Shown one piece after another: positions 21,353-24,711 of a DNA stretch of 24,711 nt. Source of the DNA: Ruminococcaceae bacterium UBA5401. Its GTDB lineage: Bacteria > Bacillota > Clostridia > Oscillospirales > Acutalibacteraceae. The stretch is taken from assembly GCA_002409675.1 (NCBI GenBank), contig DHOB01000033.1, positions 1 through 24,711 on the forward strand. The letters are read 5' to 3'. A program made the position numbers and the translations under genes. Under the pieces are notes generated by a model, which was not told the DNA's origin, searched no databases, and was given only the letters and a program-made list of their open reading frames with translations. The first letter of the stretch is position 1. Every line of letters starts with the position of its first letter.

Positions 21353-22618
21353 ATGTTTATCGACAGCGCCAAAATCAAAATCAGCGCGGGGAACGGCGGC
21401 GACGGCGCGGTCGCGTTCCACCGGGAAAAATACGTGGCTTCCGGCGGGCCGGACGGCGGCGACGGCGGCCGCGGCGGGAACGTGATTTTCGAGGTCGACG
21501 ACAGCCTTTCCACGCTGTCCGATTTCCGCTATCACCGCCGCTACCGCGCGGAGAGCGGGGAGAACGGAAGGGGCAGCCGCTGCAGCGGCCGGGCCGGGAA
21601 GGATACCGTGATCCGCGTCCCGCGCGGGACGCTTCTGCGCGACGCCCGGACCGGGCGGCTGATTGCCGACCTTTCGGCCGACGGGCGGACCGTGGTCGCC
21701 AAGGGCGGCCGCGGCGGATGGGGAAACGCCCGCTTCGCGACGGCGACCCGGCAGACGCCGCGCTTCGCAAAGCCCGGGGGCCGCGGCGAAAGCCGCGAGC
21801 TTCTGCTGGAGCTGAAGCTTCTGGCGGACGTGGGCCTGGTGGGTTACCCGAACGTCGGCAAGTCCACGCTGGTCTCCGTGATCAGCGAAGCCAAGCCGCA
21901 GATTGCGAACTACCCCTTCACCACGCTGACGCCCGTGCTGGGCACGGTCCGCCTGGAGGAGGGCCGCTCGTTCGTGGTGGCGGACATCCCCGGCCTCGTG
22001 GAGGGCGCGAGCGGCGGCGCGGGCCTCGGGCATCAGTTTCTGCGCCATGTGGAGCGCTGCCGGCTGCTGGTCCACCTGGTGGACGTCTCCGGCAGCGAGG
22101 GCAGGGACCCGGAGAACGATTTCAGGGTAATCAACTCGGAGCTGAAGAAATTCAACCCGGACCTCGCCGCCCGCCCCATGGTGGTCGCGGGGAACAAGTG
22201 CGACCTCGCTTCGGAAGAGCAGATTGCGCGGTTCCGCGCTTTTGTGGAGAAGCAGGGCTACGAGTTCTTCCCGATGATGGCGGCCATCCGGCACGGCGTC
22301 GACCCGCTGGTGCGCAGAATCGGCGGCCTGCTGGCCGGCCTGCCGCCCATCCGGAGGTTCGCGCCGGAGCCCGCCCCCGCGCCGAAGGACGCCGCCGGAG
22401 AAGCGTTCTCCATTGCCCGGCGGAACGGGAAATATGTGGTCACGGGCGAGCGGCTCCTGCAGAGCCTGCGCCCCATCGACCTCAGCGACCCCGATTCGTT
22501 CGGGTACTTTCAGCGCGTGCTGGTCCAGACCGGCGTGATAGACGCCCTGCACAGGGCGGGGATCCGCGAGGGCGACACGGTGGAGCTTTACGGCTTTGAA
22601 TTCGAGTACAGGGAGTAG
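21353..22618 (+). CDS. obgE: GTPase Obg/CgtA
   Basis: A 421-residue GTPase associated with 50S assembly and stress and, in Bacillus, with sporulation initiation. Domains: Gly-rich Obg fold (1 to about 157, e.g. GPDGGDGGRGGNV), G domain from about 158 with G1 GYPNVGKST (164-172), NYPFTTLTP, DIPGLVEG and NKCD, and a C-terminal OCT domain from about 345 (FSIARRNGKYVVTGE, ending YGFEFEYRE). A GAGGGGAA site precedes ATG 21353. Confidence 0.97.
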   Translation: MFIDSAKIKISAGNGGDGAVAFHREKYVASGGPDGGDGGRGGNVIFEVDDSLSTLSDFRYHRRYRAESGENGRGSRCSGRAGKDTVIRVPRGTLLRDARTGRLIADLSADGRTVVAKGGRGGWGNARFATATRQTPRFAKPGGRGESRELLLELKLLADVGLVGYPNVGKSTLVSVISEAKPQIANYPFTTLTPVLGTVRLEEGRSFVVADIPGLVEGASGGAGLGHQFLRHVERCRLLVHLVDVSGSEGRDPENDFRVINSELKKFNPDLAARPMVVAGNKCDLASEEQIARFRAFVEKQGYEFFPMMAAIRHGVDPLVRRIGGLLAGLPPIRRFAPEPAPAPKDAAGEAFSIARRNGKYVVTGERLLQSLRPIDLSDPDSFGYFQRVLVQTGVIDALHRAGIREGDTVELYGFEFEYRE

Positions 22619-22628
22619 GGGGCGGAAT

Positions 22629-23075
22629 TTGGACTGCTTGAGTTCTGAAAACGGCGGCCCCCGGCAGCTCAGCCCCCTGACGCTCGCGTTCGTCGGGGAT
22701 GCGGTGTACGAGCTGCTGGTGCGCGGGCGCCTCGTCCGCGGGGGAAGCCGGCCGGTCTCGGAGCTGCACCGCCTTGCCGTGCGGCAGGTGCGCTGCGAGG
22801 CGCAGGCACGGGCCGCGGAAAGGCTGGCGCCCCGCTTTACGGAAGACGAGGCGGAAATTTTCCGGCGCGGGAAAAACGCGCACCCCGGGCACGTTCCCAA
22901 AAATGCGGACAATTTTATATACCATGCCGCCACCGCGCTGGAAGCGGTGTTCGGCTATCTTTACCTGAGCGGAAAGGTGGACAGGCTGCGCAGCCTGTAC
23001 CGCTTTCTGCGGGAAGAAGAATCGGGGAAAGGCGGGGATTCCGATGGTTCAGTCCGTCCGGCGCAGAGCCGGTGA
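22629..23075 (+). CDS. mrnC: Mini-ribonuclease III
   Basis: A 148-residue RNase III-like enzyme without a double-stranded RNA-binding domain. Mini-III matures 23S rRNA ends in Bacillus. The catalytic segment is LAFVGDAVYELLVR (D24), with HRLAVRQVRCEAQA and the second acidic motif in NADNFIYHAATALEAVFGYLYL. I chose TTG 22629 because it follows a GGGGGCGG site and gives the usual length; ATG 22596 would overlap obgE without a visible site. The normal neighbour cysS is not present. The 3' end overlaps the next gene by 32 bases. Confidence 0.9.
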   Translation: MDCLSSENGGPRQLSPLTLAFVGDAVYELLVRGRLVRGGSRPVSELHRLAVRQVRCEAQARAAERLAPRFTEDEAEIFRRGKNAHPGHVPKNADNFIYHAATALEAVFGYLYLSGKVDRLRSLYRFLREEESGKGGDSDGSVRPAQSR

Positions 23076-23976
23076 GACTTTGAAGGACCTGGCCTCCTAT
23101 GCGGTCGGGGCGTCGATGAGCGCGGTCTCCATCCGGATGTTCACGGCGCCGAACCGCATTGCGCCGGGGGGCATCTCCGGCATCAGCACCATGATAAACT
23201 ACCTTTCCGGGTGGCCCATCGGCATGCTGAGCCTTCTGTTGAACATCCCGCTGTTTCTGTGGGCTGTCTGGGACATCGGGTACCGGATGGTGCTCAAGAC
23301 CATCGTGGCGACGGTCTTCGTCTCGGCCGGCATCGACCTGCTCGGCCTGTTTATCCAGCCCTACGAGGGGAACCCTATGCTCGCCGCGATTTTCGGCGGC
23401 TGCCTGGACGGCGTCGGCCTTTCGCTGATTTTTCTGCGCGGCGCCACCACGGGCGGCACCGATCTGGTGGCGCGGCTGCTCGGCCGGCGGGTCCGGTTCG
23501 TCTCGATGGGCAAGCTGATGCTCGCGGTGGACTGCGTGATTGTGATAGCCTCCGGGTTCGTCTACCGCAGCATCGAAAGCGCCCTGTACGCGATGATTGC
23601 CATTTTCGTCTCCACCAAGCTGATTGACGCCATCCTCTATGGCACCGACGTCGGCACCGGGAAAGTCCTTTTTATCATTTCGGATAAGAACGAGCAGATT
23701 GCGGACCAGATCCTCAACGACGTGGACCGCGGCGTGACCTTTCTGAATTCCCGCGGCGCCTATACCGGCCGCGAGAGCGAGGTGCTCCTCTGCGCGGTCC
23801 GCCGCTACGAGGTCGCCAGGGTCAAGGACATTGTGCGGTCCATCGACCGCAACGCGTTTCTGATTGTCGGCGACGCGGGCGAAATCACCGGCGAGGGCTT
23901 CCGCACCGTCCGCCGGGAAGACACCACCCTGAGGGAGCTGCTGCGGCAGAAAAAAAGGGAGAAAACAAAAGAGTAA
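23044..23976 (+). CDS. YitT-family membrane protein
   Basis: A 310-residue protein with five or so membrane helices in residues 1 to about 190 (ISGISTMINYL, GMLSLLLNIPLFLWAVW, IVATVFVSAGIDLLGLF, MLAVDCVIVIASGFVY, MIAIFVSTKLIDAILY) and the conserved GATTGGTDLVARLL. A soluble DUF2179 domain follows (about 200-285, KVLFIISDKNEQIADQIL to DAGEITGEGF). The family is widespread in Firmicutes with no firmly established transport substrate. The start ATG 23044 lies inside mrnC behind GGCGGGG, giving translational coupling. Confidence 0.9.
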   Translation: MVQSVRRRAGETLKDLASYAVGASMSAVSIRMFTAPNRIAPGGISGISTMINYLSGWPIGMLSLLLNIPLFLWAVWDIGYRMVLKTIVATVFVSAGIDLLGLFIQPYEGNPMLAAIFGGCLDGVGLSLIFLRGATTGGTDLVARLLGRRVRFVSMGKLMLAVDCVIVIASGFVYRSIESALYAMIAIFVSTKLIDAILYGTDVGTGKVLFIISDKNEQIADQILNDVDRGVTFLNSRGAYTGRESEVLLCAVRRYEVARVKDIVRSIDRNAFLIVGDAGEITGEGFRTVRREDTTLRELLRQKKREKTKE

Positions 23977-24013
23977 AAAAACAGGCGGTTCCGCGCTTGG
24001 GCGGGACCGCCTG
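23975..24013 (-). terminator. Terminator of the small minus-strand gene
   Basis: Arms at 23982-23994 and 24001-24013 form a 13-bp stem with a 6-base loop. On the minus strand the stem is followed by a run of seven T; on the plus strand it has no T run but would still form. It lies in the convergent space between the YitT gene and the small gene, and probably serves mainly the latter. Confidence 0.65.
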
Positions 24014-24029
24014 CCTGAATCGGAACCGG

Positions 24030-24197
24030 TCAGTTCCTGCAGTTGCTTTCGTGGCTGTCGGTGGAATCGCTGCACTGGGACGGGCCCTTCCTGTTCTGCT
24101 TTTCCGAGCCGCGTCCGCAGTTGGAGCCCTGCCGGTTGTTCTGGCCGGCGTTCTGCTGTGTGGAATTGCCGTTTCTGTTTGTTCCCTGTTTGTCCAA
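24030..24197 (-). CDS. Small Asn/Gln/Ser-rich hydrophilic protein
   Basis: A 55-residue protein starting at TTG 24197 with an AAAGGGGGTGA site five to nine bases upstream; the longer reading to 24245 has no such site and crosses the promoter. It has no hydrophobic segment. Asn, Gln, Ser, Gly and Arg dominate (e.g. QQNAGQNNRQGSN), with three cysteines and an SDSTDSHES stretch near the end. I do not recognise the family. The composition recalls gamma-type small spore proteins, but the sequence repeats of that family are not evident, so this is only a suggestion. It has its own -10 region and terminator, both supporting a real gene. Confidence 0.6.
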   Translation of the reverse strand: MDKQGTNRNGNSTQQNAGQNNRQGSNCGRGSEKQNRKGPSQCSDSTDSHESNCRN

Positions 24198-24222
24198 GAG
24201 ATTCACCCCCTTTACGGCCCTA

Positions 24223-24251
24223 TTGTTTGTAAAGGATGGGAACATTATACC
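24223..24251 (+). promoter_or_regulatory. Candidate promoter for the rsmF-like gene
   Basis: TTGTTT (24223-24228) and TATACC (24246-24251) are separated by 17 bases. The predicted transcript would start only about 10 bases before the chosen ATG. Confidence 0.5.
24244..24249 (-). promoter_or_regulatory. -10 box for the small minus-strand gene
   Basis: The minus strand reads TGG-TATAAT here, an extended -10, about 47 bases before the TTG start at 24197. No clear -35 is visible. It overlaps the plus-strand -10, so the two promoters would compete. Confidence 0.5.
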
Positions 24252-24268
24252 AATTTTTTATGGAGCTG

Positions 24269-24711
24269 ATGGAATTGGACGCCCTGCCGGCCGATTTTCT
24301 CGCCCGGATGCGGGCCCTGCTCGGGGAAAGGGACTTCCGCGCCTATGAAAAATGCCTCGGGGAGCCGCCCTTCCGCGGAATCCGGCTGAACCCGCTCAAA
24401 TGCGCGGAGGGCGCGCTGAGGCGCGCGCTTCCGTTTCCGATTCGCCCGGCCCCGTTTTCCCCGCTGAGCTTTTACATGCCGCCGGACGTTCGTCGGCCGG
24501 GGCACCTGCCGATGCACCACGCGGGCGCGTTCTATGTGCAGGAGCCTTCCGCCGCGGCCGCCGTGACGGCCCTCGGTCCCCGGCCGGGCGAAAAAATCCT
24601 CGACCTCTGCGCCGCCCCGGGCGGCAAATCCACCCAGATTGCCGGCCTGCTGGCCGGCAGGGGGCTGCTGTGGTCGAACGAGGTCGTGCGGGGCCGCGCG
24701 GGCGCCCTCCT
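24269..24711 (+). CDS. RsmF/NOL1-NOP2-sun type RNA m5C methyltransferase, 5' part
   Basis: The first 147 residues of a SAM-dependent rRNA/tRNA cytosine-C5 methyltransferase. The N-terminal LPADFLARMRALLGER leads into FRGIRLNPLK, then HAGAFYVQEPSAAAAV and the SAM-binding motif I LDLCAAPGGKSTQIA (about residues 109-123). The sequence leaves the window before the catalytic cysteines. ATG 24269 is preferred over ATG 24260 because GGAG lies between them and family members typically start this way. Precise rRNA target is unknown. Confidence 0.88.
   Translation, partial: MELDALPADFLARMRALLGERDFRAYEKCLGEPPFRGIRLNPLKCAEGALRRALPFPIRPAPFSPLSFYMPPDVRRPGHLPMHHAGAFYVQEPSAAAAVTALGPRPGEKILDLCAAPGGKSTQIAGLLAGRGLLWSNEVVRGRAGAL

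Noticed and set aside
24030..24245. 71-codon version of the small minus-strand gene starting at ATG 24245
   Set aside because: The ATG lies inside the -10 region and has no ribosome binding site; TTG 24197 has a strong one.
1..24711. CRISPR arrays, insertion sequences, attachment sites, tRNA or rRNA genes
   Set aside because: I found no regularly spaced repeats, transposase or integrase sequences, terminal inverted repeats, or tRNA-like cloverleaf sequence by reading both strands; conserved genes fill almost the whole window.

Overview
The window reads as a chromosomal segment from a GC-rich, endospore-forming member of the Clostridia. The complete spoIIIA operon, yunB and clostridial gene orders (rpiR-type regulator, flavoprotein, cmk, plsC, ispH-rpsA; nusB to xseAB to ispA; rplU-prp-rpmA-obg) support this, and the family Oscillospiraceae or a relative is my best guess. 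Coding density is very high, with many 4-nt stop/start overlaps and several TTG starts. I see no tRNA, rRNA, CRISPR array, insertion sequence or prophage. No gene-free stretch exceeds 300 bases; the longest gaps (about 190-220 nt) hold promoters, terminators and leaders.

Region by region. Positions 1-483 hold two small minus-strand genes: a partial unknown gene leaving the window, and a Cys/Gly/Asn-rich membrane miniprotein of YjcZ-like type. Positions 594-2201 hold an mcsA-mcsB pair without ctsR or clpC beside it. McsB has lost most residues expected for arginine kinase activity, and McsA lacks its usual C-terminal helical (UVR) part. Positions 2222-8594 run from an RpiR/SIS regulator through a HI0933-like flavoprotein, cytidylate kinase and two tandem PlsC-like acyltransferases to an IspH-ribosomal protein S1 fusion. 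That fusion carries a strong internal ribosome binding site in front of its S1 part. Positions 8703-11423 hold yunB and ligA, closed by two terminators.

Positions 11478-16404 are spoIIIAA-AH, the mother-cell part of the forespore feeding-tube complex. Positions 16405-20207 hold a promoter, a leader terminator and nusB, a TsaD-like paralogue, xseA, xseB and ispA. Positions 20223-21302 are the L21/Prp/L27 ribosomal operon with a probable L21 autoregulatory leader; Prp and the extended L27 N-terminus form a matched protease-substrate pair. Positions 21353-23976 hold obgE, mini-RNase III and a YitT-family membrane protein. At the right end a small Asn/Gln/Ser-rich minus-strand gene and an RsmF-like RNA methyltransferase (cut by the window edge) diverge from overlapping promoters.

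Most of the window is conserved housekeeping and sporulation sequence. The strongest candidates for something unusual are the kinase-dead-looking McsB with its 13-bp tandem-repeat promoter, the internal expression signals of the IspH-S1 fusion, the second PlsC with an altered motif III, and the two unclassified miniproteins.
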